Source of the DNA: Notospermus geniculatus | Lineage: Eukaryota > Nemertea > Pilidiophora > Heteronemertea > Lineidae | Direction: 5' to 3' | DNA length: 64,000 nt | NCBI GenBank assembly: GCA_002633025.1 | Contig: NMRB01000032.1 | Location: 701,612-765,611, forward strand | In this document: positions 23,797 to 36,757 of the stretch, in pieces | How positions within the stretch are numbered: the stretch's first letter is position 1 | How the letters are laid out: every line of letters starts with the position of its first letter | The notes under the pieces: model-generated | Seen by the model: only the letters and a program-made list of their open reading frames with translations | The model's database searches: none | What the model was told of the DNA's origin: nothing | Position numbers and translations under genes: made by a program

Positions 23797-26700
23797 CTAA
23801 ACCACTAGAAGATAATTTGGGGCCTTCTTTATTTTGGGATAAAGCGACATTTCTGACGATTTGAACCCGACGATATCGGTTACCTTGCCCCAGGACAACT
23901 GCGGCCACACGTCTGGACTCCATGTCGAAAAGTCCAGGATTCGCTTGCCGTTGATATTTGCCTCTGAACAACCAGTGTTAAACCACCAGCCACCGCCGTA
24001 GTTTTGTGCACAGTTGAAGGTGGCGTTACCGTCGTTGTCTTTGTCGTAGGTGGAAAAGAACGTGTCATTGTTTTCTTTCGCTTTGTTCCCAGGGAAAAGA
24101 GCGTCGCCGTACCAGCGTTGTTTGTTTTTCCTCCATGGACTCATCGAGATCCGATACTTCTCACTCTCGTTCCCAATACGAAAATTGTCGTAATGTACGT
24201 CGACGTAGTAGCTCGAATTCTGGTAGCCTCGAAGCACTACCCACAACCAGTATGCTCGACTGCCAGAAATCATTTCGTGAATATATCGGTTACCGATGTA
24301 GAAGTCCTTGTTTCTGATTCCGAATCCATCTCTGTACTTAGCCCAGGTTTGATTCATGGAGAAGTTATCCTTCTCTTTCGTTCTGCCTTGGGACATGACG
24401 GTGGTTACTCCTTGATGCGCTGACAAATAGCAGCGAACCTGAAAAGGTTTCGCTGATTTCTCGGGCCATATATATTTTTGTCGATCTTTTGGTTCGTACT
24501 TGTATAAGTATGCATAATAGTAGTCGGAGCAATCTGAAAGTATATAATGTGCATTACAGGACAACTACCACTTGTTATTTATGTTTTCTTTCGGCAAAGT
24601 ACAAACACATTACATGTATCGCGCTGTACTTGGTTGGCGACATATTTGAACAAGCAAACACTTGCCGAAGAAGACCAAAAATGTCAAATATCAAATCAAC
24701 CCAATATTTCACATCCTGCTGGACTTAAATGGCGATGGTAGGCTGAGGGATGGAAAAGTGGTTAGGGAGCGCGCTGAACGTCAAACTCGTCCGAGTGGCG
24801 GCTTCGCTTTAGTCTGAAAGGATCCAGTAATCCGCCGAATGGGCTGCTTCTTGGAGCTGTTCTCCATCCAGAAAGATTTCCTGGGAAACTGCATGGGTAT
24901 GAATGTTGTAAACAGCTTTGAGACTTTATTACGGTTGAAACTGTTTTATAACACCACTTTATAAGACCCAGTAGCTTACCGTACGCTCTGAAGTTACATC
25001 TTTGTCCGGTGTACGCAGGTGGACAGGGTTTGCACCTGTTTTCTTTCTGGCTGTACGAGCTGTTGTTCATACAGAAACGCTCCTGCGGATAGAACGAGAA
25101 ATTGAAACAACGTATCATTGATACTGAACCGGGAGCCCAACTAAACACAGCAGTATCATTGCCTCTTTAGTTAGTCTAAATATTGGATTATTTCAACAAG
25201 AGGAAACTGGAACCCCTGGGGAAAGCTGTTGACCGCCATTATACGAACTTGCTGACGAAATGACGTTGGGTTTTCTGTGTGTTGTAAATGAATTATGAAA
25301 TTATGCCAACATGTGAACCTAATTAGCTCTGCCACGGAGGCGAGTGCATGTTTTTATCGACATCACTTAAAAAATCCTGAGGACGCACAAAAAACATTCA
25401 GTGTACCGTACACCGGTGTCTAGTGAAAATCCTTCGTCCATAATCAACGCGGCGAAAAGAAGCAGTGGTTGCTGGGTCGCACTGCTGGAAATTGCCGTGA
25501 ATGGGTGTTCAGAGCGGTAAAGGCGCGATGCGGTTGGGCAACATTCGGAGAGTACAGGCGTGGTGAAATCCGTATCCCACCCCACCGCACGGCGAGAATC
25601 ACTCCGATTCACTTGCAAAGTAGCCATTGACAACAAAAGGATGACCGGCCGTTCGAATAATATTGCTTTTCCCAACATGAACGAAAACTGCTGGCCTAGG
25701 GCGTTACCATCACAACCGGATGCGACTAGAAATATCACTCATCTGTCCTCGCCGAAAAGGAAATCGTTATGGCATAGCAGGGGATTGGTTAATTAGTTGC
25801 TATGGTGGCCTGTAAGCGACGAAAGTGATAAAAGTGTGCTGTGGGCTAGCCTGTTGCAAAACTCACCACTATAGAGTCGCTTTTGGAGGCAATTTTCATG
25901 GCGGCAATTGCGACAAGCAACAAAACTTTCGTTTTATAAAAGAGTTGGTACAAATTATACAGTTCGATTTGTTTGTCGCGCGAGAGTTGCTGCCATCCGC
26001 AGCGCAGTAGCAATAACGTTGCTTATTGGCATTGCAACTCGCCAGAAAGTTCTGACGAGAAAAATTGCTTGAGCAGGCAACGAAAGTGGTGAATTGGTGG
26101 CGGGCTTTGGAACACATCGTTGGGAACGGGAGTTACCGTTGCCACTGACTATTGACCAGGAACAGTGTAGCTACGTTCATTTCTCTTCGTAGTGTGAGGG
26201 AAGTATTGTTTTTTGCTGAACTGGAAGTTCAATGTTTTTTATGATTTGTATGTTCTGATTCCACCAGTCAGTATGTTGCTGTTGAATTGACAGCGTTGCA
26301 GCGTGCGGAATCTGGTTGAGTACATTGATCAACACGTTGGAGTTCCTTTTAGTCAGTTTCGCTAAAAATACCTGCAGTTGTAGTCACAGTCATGTTGTTC
26401 AGCCCCATTCGCGTCGCGGTGTTGATCGCTTATCTGATTGCATAACTCTTCCGATCTATGTACATCAATATGGGTTTGGGGTTTTGGATGGACAGATGAT
26501 TGCTTCTGACTGTCGTTGTGTGTCGGCCTACATGTTGTTGAATAGATTTTGTGAACAGAGAAGTTGGCTACATGTGTCATGAGTTGGATGAGTTCGTTCG
26601 TTCAAGGGTCAGTGTGGCCCATCCTGAGAACACCAGGGATTCTTAGCGCTCGCTCCCTTCGTCACCGCACGATGACGAAGAGAGCGAGTGCTAAGAACCC

Positions 26701-28533
26701 CTGATGTTCTCAGGATGGTGTGGCCGGGAAGGTGGTACACAGCCATCTTTGATCGTTTCTTTCGAAATTCCAGGTGTTCACGTTCTTCGGAATGGTGGGA
26801 TGGGTGGAAAACCCAGGCCTACGTTGGAAATGCATTACTTTTCCCCCTACCAGACGAAGTTCTCAGTTGTAGGCCCTATGTGCGACTTCATTTCCAAAAG
26901 ATGAAGGACGGCCGCGTGGGAAACTTATTTTGTTCTATTATTAATGACTGGTCAATTAGGCTTGGTAGGAAGCAATAATCCAGACCAACGAATCCCGGAT
27001 TCTGGAACCATTCGAAATCGATCATTGAAATCGTTTGAACTTGATGCAGACAAAGTGAACTAATCATGGTCTTCGGAAATGGTCTTCGACGCATGAACTG
27101 CTGTCACATCCTCCAAGAACAGGGCTTTGATGTCGCTCCTCTGCACACGCTCGCACATTTAGTGGATGAAGAGGCGAGGTAAAAAACCCTGCTGGGGAGG
27201 ATGTGTGCCGTCGGGCTTTTCCCACGATATCAGAACACATGGTTTGGGGTTTCTCCTCGCTTTGGACCAGTATAAGTAAGGTTACCATCGTTGGTTTCAG
27301 TGGTATACGATGTTGTTCTATTCCACATCAGGAAACATCACTCATATAAGTCGATCATAAAACATTGGTTGAGATATTTTTTTCGGATGACTGGACTATC
27401 TCATTATCTGCTGGAGATTACGCTCCTGGTGGCGTTTGAATGCCATTAGCAGTTTTAAAGATATCTTTAAATGCCATTGATTGGGCGCCTAACAACCAAC
27501 TCAAATTGCTGGAGAAATAGGTGTTACCAAGTACGATTCCAAACTCGAATATGGGCCTTTGTACACACTACAGCATATGTAGGCAGTCGCCCTTCCCAAA
27601 TTTTGTATTGTTCTGGATTCTTTTTTTCCTAAGGCCTCTTCCATGGTCACACACCGGCATTGTCTTCGCCTTGAAGTAACTTTAATGGTTTCTTCAATCT
27701 CTCCAACGTTGACCAATACTGAGGCTGCACGCCTTTGGCAATAGTCGAGACTGTCAAGACCTTCATGTTAATGGAAATGTCAGTTCATCCAAAAATAACA
27801 TAGATCAATAGTGACTGGTTTGTCAAGATGGCATGCCAATACGCCCTTAATCAGCCATTAAAAAAAACAAATTCCGTCGCAAGGAGAAATGCTGACAGTT
27901 ACATCATCGCATATATAGAACTGTCGAGCACATATCCAGACATTGAGCCGATCACGTAAAGAGGGCATTCTTAGCTGAGATGTTAATTTTCTGACAGTAC
28001 CGCGAGGCACCCTTACCCTGACTCATTTGAAGAAAGTTTGGGAAATTTTTTAGCTGACAAATCTAGAACTTGGCATCCAAATTCCTATATAAAATGACAT
28101 AAATGGGAACAGCGTAACTGACATGAAGATGCATCAACTGATTGGACTCCGCTAACGGTGGAGGAAGATTACATAATAAAAATTTTAAAAAACATACCTT
28201 TAAGTAAAATATTGTACCGTTTTTCTTCTCGAGATTCTTGCAACGAGCTTCCTTCGGCGTTTTACCAATGTCACAGTTGTTTGTTTTAGTGTCATCCTTG
28301 TAATTAAACCATCCACACTCTTCAAATTTACTTTTGCAAATCCGAGCACAATCGAAAATGGTTTCTGCCGGAAAGGTTTGGTCGATCTGACTGGCTGGCA
28401 TGGCCCAGTCCACTCCGCATCCGGGAAGAGTGTAGAATTTGGCTCCGAAAGAATCCAGTAATTTTCGACAATGAGAAATGACGATCAGGCATACCAACGT
28501 TATTGTCAAGAGGCACAGTTGGAACCAGACCAT
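23797..28533 (-). CDS. F1: secreted PAN-EGF-fibrinogen-related protein
   Basis: Three exons on the minus strand: 28198-28533, 24980-25082, 23797-24533 (1176 nt, 391 aa), GT-AG introns of phase 0 and 1. Exon 1 gives a signal peptide (MVWFQLCLLTITLVCLIVIS) and a PAN/Apple-like domain with GCGVDW, DCARICKSKFEECGWFNYK and NCDIGKTP cysteines. Exon 2 gives half an EGF-like domain (CKPCPPAYTGQRC). Exon 3 is the FReD: DCSDYYYAY, MNQTW (a sequon), YKxGFG-like YRDGFG, FFSTYDKDNDG with acidic calcium-site residues, NCAQNYGGGWWF, and a hydrophobic C terminus LLVV. I start at 28533 because it gives the signal peptide; an upstream ATG at 28599 is also in frame. The product should be a secreted lectin-like protein. 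Intron 1 is 3.1 kb. Confidence 0.85.
25083..28197. other. F1 intron 1
   Basis: About 3.1 kb with a family B MITE (26619-26718) and a possible imperfect inverted-repeat element around 25855-26100 (caccactatagagtcgctt against an inverted agtggtgaattg). The minus frame at 25367-25738 (123 codons) matches nothing I recognise. No other gene seen. Confidence 0.5.
26619..26718. mobile_element. 100-bp hairpin MITE, family B, with TGTGGC target duplication
   Basis: The arms ccatcctgagaacaccaggg and its near-perfect inverse ending ttctcaggatgg enclose gcgctcgctcccttcgtc. tgtggc lies directly on both sides (26613-26618 and 26719-26724). Related copies are at 12927-13038 and 56654-56735. Confidence 0.85.
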
Positions 28534-28726
28534 AGCTAACCAACTTGTGAACTGTTTCCAAAGTGAATGTGACGTTTTCGTCACTACATGTATTTGCATG
28601 CGAAAACCATGTTTACGTTGAGCGCATCAGCAACGCGTCATTCAGGTCGAAATCTGAATTGGAAAACAATGAGCAAATGTCGTGAGGAAAGTCATTAGCC
28701 TCGGCGCACGATGTTTCCTGCACTGT

Positions 28727-28739
28727 GATTGGCTAGCTC
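28727..28739 (-). promoter_or_regulatory. Inverted CCAAT box upstream of F1
   Basis: gattggct on the plus strand (CCAAT on the F1 strand) about 195 bp before the ATG. It matches the core of the block shared by F6-F9 (agccaatcac). Confidence 0.4.
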
Positions 28740-29507
28740 ATTCAAAATATGCAAGCGACTTGAGCGATGTAATGATGGCTTCAAATGGTTAGAATTGATT
28801 TCGATAACACCAACTTTCGCGCGGTGGAGACTTTTGTGTACATGCGCCTGTGGAAGAAAAGGCCGAACATAAAAGCACTTGAGGTGCTCTTAACGAGTCG
28901 GCTTAACTCGCCCAGCTCTCAGACGGCGAAAGTTTTGCTTGTATTCTGAGTATATCGGGCCCATTAACAACATTTTGCAATGTGAAAGGCTTTCGACATC
29001 ATTGTGATTAACCTTGAAAGTGCGGAGGCAAGCAATATCATTTGCTCTACTAATTTATAATGTGACCCCACGGTTCAACCATACGCAGCATGGACTGTTC
29101 CTTGATCTGCCGGTCACAGTCAATTCTAGCTGCGAGAAGCCATTGCGTCCGTAGGTTAAGTAGCATCATCAGTTTATGTAATTTTTGCAAATAGTTGGTC
29201 GTTTCTTATGCCTGAAACTGAACCCTGAACGTTTTTTATTTAGTACAGAGCATGCATGTAGATACCTTCTCTTCTTCCCTTTTACGCTCCTATACATATA
29301 ACCAGATAGAAATGCGTCAACAGCGTTCCCCAATTTGGACAGTACTGATGGCAATAATACTAGTTGCTTTCGGAAAACAGCGCCACTTTGCGAATGGACA
29401 CAGCTAGATCATCCTGGAACCAGGCGATCTACTGATGTTGAAACCAGCCGAACTGCCGAAAACCAGCTGTTCGAAATGTGACTAGCAGATAGACGGGAAA
29501 GTCCTGG

Positions 29508-29623
29508 GCCGACCGCACAGAAAGTCCTAGTGCTTTCGCTGCTATCAGCGGTTTAGTTAATAGGAAAATTTGTTATAACTAACTGCCGATAGGCGCCGGT
29601 ATCGGACTTTCTGTGCGGTCGGC
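29508..29623. mobile_element. 116-bp inverted-repeat MITE with CCTGG target duplication
   Basis: The ends gccgaccgcacagaaagtcc and ggactttctgtgcggtcggc are perfect inverted repeats of 20 bp. cctgg is duplicated on both sides (29503-29507, 29624-29628). It lies between the divergent genes F1 and F2. Confidence 0.85.
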
Positions 29624-29659
29624 CCTGGCTGGTTGATACTCCATCCGATAGTGTGGTCG

Positions 29660-29850
29660 CACGGAAAATGCTATTGTTCACTCTTTCGATTGTGCTGATC
29701 GTATGGAAAATGCTATTGTTCGCTTTCTCGATTGTGCTGATCGTATGGAAAATGCTATTGTTCGCTCTCCCGATTGTGTTGATCGTACGAAAAATGCTAA
29801 TTGTTCGCTCTAGGCTCCCGATTGTGCAGATCGTAGGGAACTTTCTCTTG
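29660..29850. repeat. 42-bp minisatellite, about 4 units
   Basis: The unit starts ggaaaatgctattgttcgct and contains attgtgctgatcgta. Because 42 is a multiple of three it makes an open frame of 14-residue repeats (KMLLF...IVLIVW); I take that as a by-product of the period, not a gene. Confidence 0.85.
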
Positions 29851-30769
29851 TTCGCCTCCTCTTTCCATCAATTGGTCGAAGGGTGGCAGAATCAAATGAC
29901 CTATAAAACCTGGCTTAAAATCACCAATTCAGCTGATCGTTCGCCGAAATTATTCTAATTCGCTCTTCCGTTTTTCATTGTTATCGGTTGTTCGATGACA
30001 GAATCTGAGGAAATATTGTATACCACTGGCTTATACATGTAAGGTGGTCAGCCAGAAACGCCACTCACATTCCGCGTGCGCCGAAATACGTTACAAAACT
30101 TTAATCGTGAATATGCATTAAAATGGCGGGATTTATGACTTGGGAGGATTAATCATGTACTCTTTAATCCTATGGAAGCCATAACGTCCCGCAGAAAAAA
30201 AATCAATGTGAAATCCAAATAACATTTACTATGATTATATGTACAATTGTTTCGTAAATTGGTGTCCTGTATACTGTTGGCCAATCTGCACTCCAGGTAC
30301 ATCTACAGTCGGCCTAACTATCTCTATTATCAGTGTGTTTGGGGGGGGGGGTTGAAATATCCAGCATTTCCCACTTTGACATTGTCATCAGAGGCATTCA
30401 CCCACTCCTGTTAACCGTAATTGTATTCTTTTTGAGTCCACGTAGATTTGAATGCTTAAGTTTTTTAAAAAAATTCTCAGATCATTGTATTGACTAGTCA
30501 GGCTCTCGGTGTGGTCGTGGTAAAAAGCATCGAGCGAGTATAACTCTCACTTGGAATCGTCTTGTAGCCTATAGTAATTGTACTATTGTATATTTGATGG
30601 TATCAATAGTCTCGTTGGATACTCCGGCACACAGCAAACCATGTATATTTAAATTGCAAACAAATCAGAACCGTGTGCAGCGAAATCGGCTTCGACACTC
30701 GCACAGCTCTTACAAATGAAATAACAATAATTTTCCGAAGCTCAAACTCGAGGTGTTAACAAATCTGAA

Positions 30770-33574
30770 ATGTTTCGGCTACAGACCTTCATATTCCTTT
30801 TTCTCGCCTCGGAATCTTCTTGTAAAAATCTCCTTGATGCCTACGGAGCGAGATTCTACACCTTGCCAGAGTGTCCGAAAGACTGGGCAATAGCCGCGAA
30901 CATCGATGAACAAATCGCAACAGACAGTTATTTGGACTGCGCCAGGAGGTGCAAGAGCAGATTTGAAGATTGTGGCTGGTTTAATTTCAAGGAAGGAGCG
31001 ACAACGGATAACTGCGAATTAGGAAAGACACCAAGGGATGTTAAATGCGGCGATCTTGAACAACAGCCAGGGACGACATTCTACTTAAAGGTATGTGATT
31101 CACGACCTCATTTACGAAATGTATTCTTCGTAACAAACGTGAAATGTAGGCCTATACTGCCATCTTTTAAGATATTATTCTCGTTTTACGTCAACGTCAC
31201 ACCATGCATGCAGTTGATGTTGATGCCCTTTGAGCGAAGCAGCAGCAGCAGCACATTGTCTTTTACTGCTGCACTCTTTATCGTGGGCCATGTATGAGGT
31301 CATGCATGATATGTACAGAAAACAAGGGGATGTTTCAGCCATAAACAGACTGAACAACATCCGTAGAATGTTCATCGGTTATGCATCGGTTGGTAACAGC
31401 AACTGTTGGACGAAAAATCGACATAGACATAATGGAGAATACCTGGAAAAGTTTTAGAATTACATGTATTAGCCTACCTGAACCAATTTCGATCCGAATA
31501 GTTGAATCAAATTCTTTCTTCCATTCACATTTGCAAGTGCCGCATTTTATTTGGATTGGCTCTTTGCGCCATTGCATCTTCTCTTTCTTCTTTGTTCTCA
31601 CAAGTTCTCTACAATCCTAAAATTATGCTGTGAGACCATGTTTGGCGGTAAATGAAGCTGATTAGCTAACTGGGCTGCCTCGGTGCGATCATATTTGCTC
31701 GAGGCATCAGCTGGCGCTGAAATAGGCATACCTTCGTCCAAATTCTTCGCATGTAGGCACGTAGTATTAAGGTCACCATGCGGTAGAAAAAAGACTCATT
31801 TTGACAAGAAATCAAGTCGAATAATGCTAAAATCCTCATCATTCCAGGAACGGTTCTGCTATTCCAGTAGTTCATACGACCGGGTTGAAAATCGCTGTAA
31901 GCCTTGCCCCAAAGGCTTCATCGGTCAGAGGTGTAACATGAGGGCCCATGGTATGTACAAAGATATTAGACAGAATTGGCACGTTTAGTACTGTTAAATC
32001 GAGTTTGATTTTTGGCCGTATTTCTAGATCAATTTCGAATTGGCCAAGTTTCTTGAATTGCCTTAATACAGTTGAAAATGCCTGAAGGCAGCAGTGACAT
32101 GAACCATTTCTCACTTGGGAAATGGTTAACGTGCTTGATATTTGTCCACAATGGGCCGATTTAACAAACGATAGTTAACCATTGGTTATGCTTAGTCAAT
32201 GGTTAACCAGTGGTTTAGGAATGGTGAATTTTATAAACAGTAGTCAGCCAGTGACTTTATTAACCGATGGTTTGTTAGACATCGGTCCAGTTCATCAAAC
32301 GACGTTCAACAAAGCCATTGGCTAACCATTGTTCAACATTTGAGGTTGACAAAAGATCAGTTAACCCTGCTCGGAGGCAGGGTTAGCCAATGGTTTGCTN
32401 ACGAGTCTGCCAATCCATGTTCCAATCGGTTGATTCGCCAGCTTTCAAACCTCTAGTCAGACAGGCTCCGTAATTTCCGCAATCAATTTTTACATACGAT
32501 AGGCTACCAGAGGTAAAAAAAACAGAAGAACAATTTAGAAAGCACTGTACGTTTGATTATGCGTTTACTGTAACAGACAAAATGAAAATCATGTGGGCCG
32601 CATTCAAAAAGGGTGATCAGACGCGTGTAACTTCACTAAATGCACACACTTCCACCCTGCATTTGACGAAGTTACACGCGTCTAAAGTCTTAAACACCCT
32701 TTTTGAATACGGGCCTATATGTTTCTTTCTCAATATTCCTTGTCTCGTGGGGAGCTAGAAAAATTGTCGCAAACTGCTTCCACAACGCGTAGCCATAGAT
32801 GAATCTCTCTTGAAATTACACCAACTATTTTGTATTTCAGATTGCTCCGATTATTTCTTTCTGGGCACCTTCGAACCTCATTCAATACATCTGCTTCCTC
32901 TCCACCCCGAGAAATCGAAGACGCCATTCAAAGTCCGATGCTTCTTCAACGCTCAAAATGGAGAAACGATCATTATGAGGCAAGGGAGCGGAGTTTTCCT
33001 TTCAATGAACCAACCATGGGATAACTACACTGAAGGATTTGGTCAGGTCGCACACGACTTCTATCTCGGAAATAAGAACATTCATGCAATAGTCTCAAGT
33101 AACTTTAAGTACCAACTGAAAATTCAGGTGACTTCTTTCGAAAACAATGAAGGAAAATCGGTACATGTGCAGCCGGTTTATGACAACTTTCTCATCGGTG
33201 ACGAGAGTGAGAACTTCCGGTTGACCATGACCCCTGTGACGGCAAACAAGAATGTTGCAGGTGGCGATGTGCTTTTTTCTGGAGACCCCGCGACGGACAT
33301 CAATGGACGCCCCTTCTCGACCTTCGACAAGGACAACGACGGAAACCCTTCTATCAACTGCGCTGAGTATTTCAAAGCTGGCTGGTGGTTTGGGACCGGC
33401 TGCTCTAAGGCTAACTTGCTTGGCAAACGTCTTATGTCAATGTCCGATTGGAGTCCGGATCTGTGGCCTCAGATCTCCTGGGGTGACTTGACCAAATCGT
33501 ACGGGTTAAGACTGTCGAGGATGCTTTTGATTCGTCATCCAGCTACGCCACCAAACGACATTCTTGTGATTTAG
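30770..33574 (+). CDS. F2: secreted PAN-EGF-fibrinogen-related protein
   Basis: Exons 30770-31090, 31848-31950, 32841-33574 (1158 nt, 385 aa); GT-AG, phases 0 and 1 as in the whole family. Exon 1: signal peptide (FRLQTFIFLFLASESS) then PAN-like domain with LPECPKDW, DCARRCKSRFEDCGWFNFK, NCELGKTP, KCGDLEQ. Exon 2: CKPCPKGFIGQRC. Exon 3: FReD with DCSDYFF, YTEGFGQ, FYLGNKNIH, the acidic FSTFDKDNDG calcium-site segment, NCAEYFKAGWWFGTGCS, C terminus ILVI. The conserved sequon before the W is changed to MNQPW, so this glycosylation site is lost, as in F3. F2 and F3 are recent tandem duplicates, head-to-head with F1. Confidence 0.9.
32125..32399. repeat. Degenerate gttaaccattggtt-type repeat
   Basis: In F2 intron 2, variants of ggttaaccattggtt recur in both orientations, up to the lone N at 32400. 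The boundary with the following sequence is probably an assembly join. Confidence 0.5.
32595..32715. mobile_element. Hairpin MITE in F2 intron 2
   Basis: The outer arms gggccgcattcaaaaagggt and the inverse caccctttttgaatacgggcc, and the inner arms agacgcgtgtaacttc and gaagttacacgcgtct, pair as inverted repeats around a short loop. Confidence 0.75.
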
Positions 33575-33687
33575 CGTTTTAATCATCGCTCATGGGGCGC
33601 GGGCGTTCGTCGGTATTTGATTCTTAGTTTGTAGCTGATATCAGATATAGCGAGTCGTGATTTTGCAAATCCATTCTGTAGGCGACA

Positions 33688-33909
33688 GTTAAAGGGACCC
33701 TATAGGCAGCTAGCTATTAGGCTTTTATCAGTGTGGTCACTTCATCACAGGTGGCGCTACAACTGACGACCGACGAATTCGGGCTCGAATGTTAACATTA
33801 GTGTATTTTACTTGGAATCCATGTCAGAGTTAGATTCTCATATCAACCGATTGGCATAATGAGCACATCAAAATGGCGATGAGGAGGCTGCCTATAGAGT
33901 CCCTTTAAC
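33688..33909. mobile_element. 222-bp inverted-repeat MITE downstream of F2
   Basis: Ends gttaaagggaccctataggc and the inverse gcctatagagtccctttaac are terminal inverted repeats of about 20 bp. Non-coding interior. Confidence 0.75.
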
Positions 33910-34199
33910 ACTTCTTGCCGACTAGCTGATCAATGGTGAAAATCATTGCAAGTAAACAGAAATTGCTTTTTATGTCCTCGTTTGCTGTAGATTTAATAAT
34001 TTGGTCCATCCCTATGGGTAAAGTACAGTTAAAAAAGATAGTCAACGTAGAAACCACAAACCGCGGATGGTTTGTGTATAGTCACACCCTTGAACCTCAC
34101 TTCATGTATATGGATTTCCTCGTATAATTGTAATTGTTGTGATCCTAACTATTGAGAGCCACCTTTTACACCAACACCAGACCGTAGGACATCCATCAC

Positions 34200-34225
34200 C
34201 TGACCAATCAAATCAATCTGTCATA
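34200..34225 (+). promoter_or_regulatory. Possible CCAAT box upstream of F3
   Basis: gaccaatcaaatcaatc lies about 170 bp before the chosen ATG. It resembles the CCAAT core in front of F6-F9 but without the rest of that block. Confidence 0.25.
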
Positions 34226-34371
34226 CATGTATACAGGTAATAAAAATGTCAATTATATCACACTCGCATCCGTGTGCAGCAGAATCGGTCTTGATCGTGA
34301 CTCGCACTGCTCTATCACTCACAAAAATATTTACTTGTTTGTACTTCAAACGTGGACGATACAAATCCAAA

Positions 34372-36537
34372 ATGCTTTCGCTACCGCTCTTCTTGTTTGT
34401 TTTTTTCGCCTCGGAATCTTCTTGTAAAAATCTCCTTGATGCTTACGGAGCGAGATTCTACACCTTGCCAGAGTGTCCGAAAGATTGGGCAATGGCCGCG
34501 AACATCGATGAAAAAATCGCAGCGGACAGTTATTTGGACTGTGCCAGGAAGTGTAAGAGCAAATTTGAAGACTGTGGCTGGTTTAATTTCAAGGAAGGAG
34601 CAACAACGGATAACTGCGAATTAGGAAAGACACCAAGGGATGTTAAATGCGGTGATCTTGAACAGCAGCCAGGGACGATATTCTACTTCAAGGTATGTAA
34701 TTGACAACCTCACTCATTTGTCACTTTTGAAATGTATTCTTATGACCACCGTAAGATTCGTTCTGTCAGTTTTTAAAGGCCCGAGCCTCTCGTTGGACGT
34801 AAGCATCACGCGAAGGGCAGGTAAAACCAGATGCTTAGGATACGAACAAAGAGAACAATACGATCAGAGTGATACGTGATATTCATTAATGCTGCATCAG
34901 TTAATGAGAACGACTGTTTTCAAAATGCACCTCTAATTTGCAAAAGTGCTTCGAAGTCCCAGCGGTCTATTTCAAAGATCATAAGCCAATGGATTACATG
35001 TAATTATAGTAATTTGATGACGCTACATGTACATGTAGCTTTTATCAGTACACACGTCTACGTAACATCTCTGTGTTGTTTTGTTCACTTTGTCGGGAGT
35101 AGCCTTTGTCAGTTAGGTTTTCTGTTTCAATAGGAGCAGTCAGCCGCGCATATTGCCAACAGATGGCAGCAAAGTCTTAGCGGACCAAAGTACAGGAAAA
35201 TCTATGTGATTGCTGCTCGATCGATAATGACTGGGTCCGCTAGATGCATTGAATTGGGCCGTAGTGACACCTAGTGGTCAACTCACTGACAGCTCCTATT
35301 AGTTTGCAATCTCGTTATTACATGTGTATGCTCTCTCCAGCCTTGAAGTGAGGGGGGGGGGCTTCAAAATTCTCAGTGTTATAGCAAGGTCACGTTAATT
35401 CTCTAGGAACAAAAATATTCCACAGGAAGTCAAGACAATATTGCTATTTCGAAAATCCTCATTTCAGGAACGGTTCTGCTATTCCACCAGTTCCTACGAC
35501 CGGGTTGAAAATCGCTGTAAGCCGTGTCCTGAAGGCTTCGTCGGTCAGAGGTGTAACATTAGGGCCAATGGTATGTGAGGAAGATATTCGGCAGAAATGG
35601 AACTTTCGATAATTTCCTTTAATTGTTTCCTTTCTCTGTACAAAGAGCCTACCCAAATGTATTGTTCTGAGAAAAGAAAGAATAGCCTACCTCTATGTTT
35701 CCACCTAAATATCATACCAGTACTTCGGGATTGTCACGACCCTTGCACAGCGCCTAGCTGTAAAACTTCTTGTGAAATTATCTTAGTCTCTTTTCTATTT
35801 CAGATTGCTTCGACTATTTCTACATGCAAACCTTCCAACCTAATTCAATTCATCTGCTTCCTCTCCACCCCGAGAAATCGAAGACGCCATTCAAAGTCCG
35901 ATGCTACATTCAAACTAGGGGTGCAGGCACGGTCATTATGAGGCAAGGAAGCTCAATCTCCCATTCAATGAACCAACCGTGGGATAACTACACTGAAGGA
36001 TTTGGTCAGCTGTCACACGACTTCTATCTCGGAAACAAGAACATTCATGCAATAGTCTCAAGTAGCTTTAAGTATCAACTCTCAGTTCAGCTCACTTCCT
36101 TCGAAAACAAAGAAGGAAAAACTGTACATGTGAACTCGAAGTATGACAACTTTCACATCGCTGGCGAGAGTGAAAATTTCCGGTTGACCATGACCCCTAT
36201 TACGGCAAACAAGAATGTTGCAGGTGGCGATGTGCTTTTTCCTGGAGAACCCGCAACGGACATCAACGGACGCCCCTTCTCCACCTTCGACAGAGACAAC
36301 GACGGAAACGCTTCTATCAACTGCGCTGAGTACTTCAAAGCTGGCTGGTGGTTTGGGACCGGCTGCTCTAAGGCTAACGTTAATGGCAAACTTCTCAAGT
36401 CAATATCGGATTGGAGTCCAGATCTGTGGCCTCAGGTGTCCTGGGGTACACTGACCAAATCGTACGGATTTAAATCTTCGAAGATGGTTTTGCGTCGTCA
36501 TCCAGCTTCGGCTCCAAAAGGCATTCTTGTGATTTAG
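34372..36537 (+). CDS. F3: secreted PAN-EGF-fibrinogen-related protein
   Basis: Exons 34372-34692, 35468-35570, 35804-36537 (1158 nt, 385 aa), every exon the same length as in F2. I chose the ATG at 34372 (MLSLPLFLFVFFASES, signal peptide) over an in-frame upstream ATG at 34246, since it matches F2 in length. PAN-like domain with DCARKCKSKFEDCGWFNFK; half EGF CKPCPEGFVGQRC; FReD with DCFDYFYMQ, MNQPW (sequon lost), YTEGFGQ, FSTFDRDNDG, NCAEYFKAGWWFGTGCS and C-terminal ILVI. The first exons of F2 and F3 are almost identical, including the signal peptide end. Duplicated 3' flank is visible to about 36610. Confidence 0.9.
35129..35301. mobile_element. Inverted-repeat MITE, family C, in F3 intron 1
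   Basis: Ends aataggagcagtcagc and actgacagctcctatt pair. The interior has tcttagcggaccaaagtaca and tagtgacacctagtggtc, shared with 60810-60981. Confidence 0.7.
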
Positions 36538-36757
36538 ATTCTTGAAATCATCATTCATGGGACCCACGTCGGTGCTGGATATTTCAGCCTGTAGCCAACA
36601 TCAAAGATAGTGATAGGTTCGGGAAGTTGGCTACTAGTTCCCAGTTCCTAGTTCCTTATTCGGGTATACAGTGAATAAGGAATAAGTAGATGATCACGCC
36701 AGTTACTAGTTACTTATTCGGGCAGTCGCCAATAGGGAAATAGGAAATACTCCATCT

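Noticed and set aside
23880-24423. Frames on either strand within the F1 FReD exon
   Set aside because: Shadows of the real minus-strand reading frame, as are similar frames over the other FReD exons.
25367-25738. 123-codon frame in F1 intron 1
   Set aside because: No family resemblance, no splice context and no second copy to support it.
29653-29958. Open frame encoding hydrophobic repeats, like a membrane protein
   Set aside because: It is produced by a 42-bp minisatellite whose period is a multiple of three.
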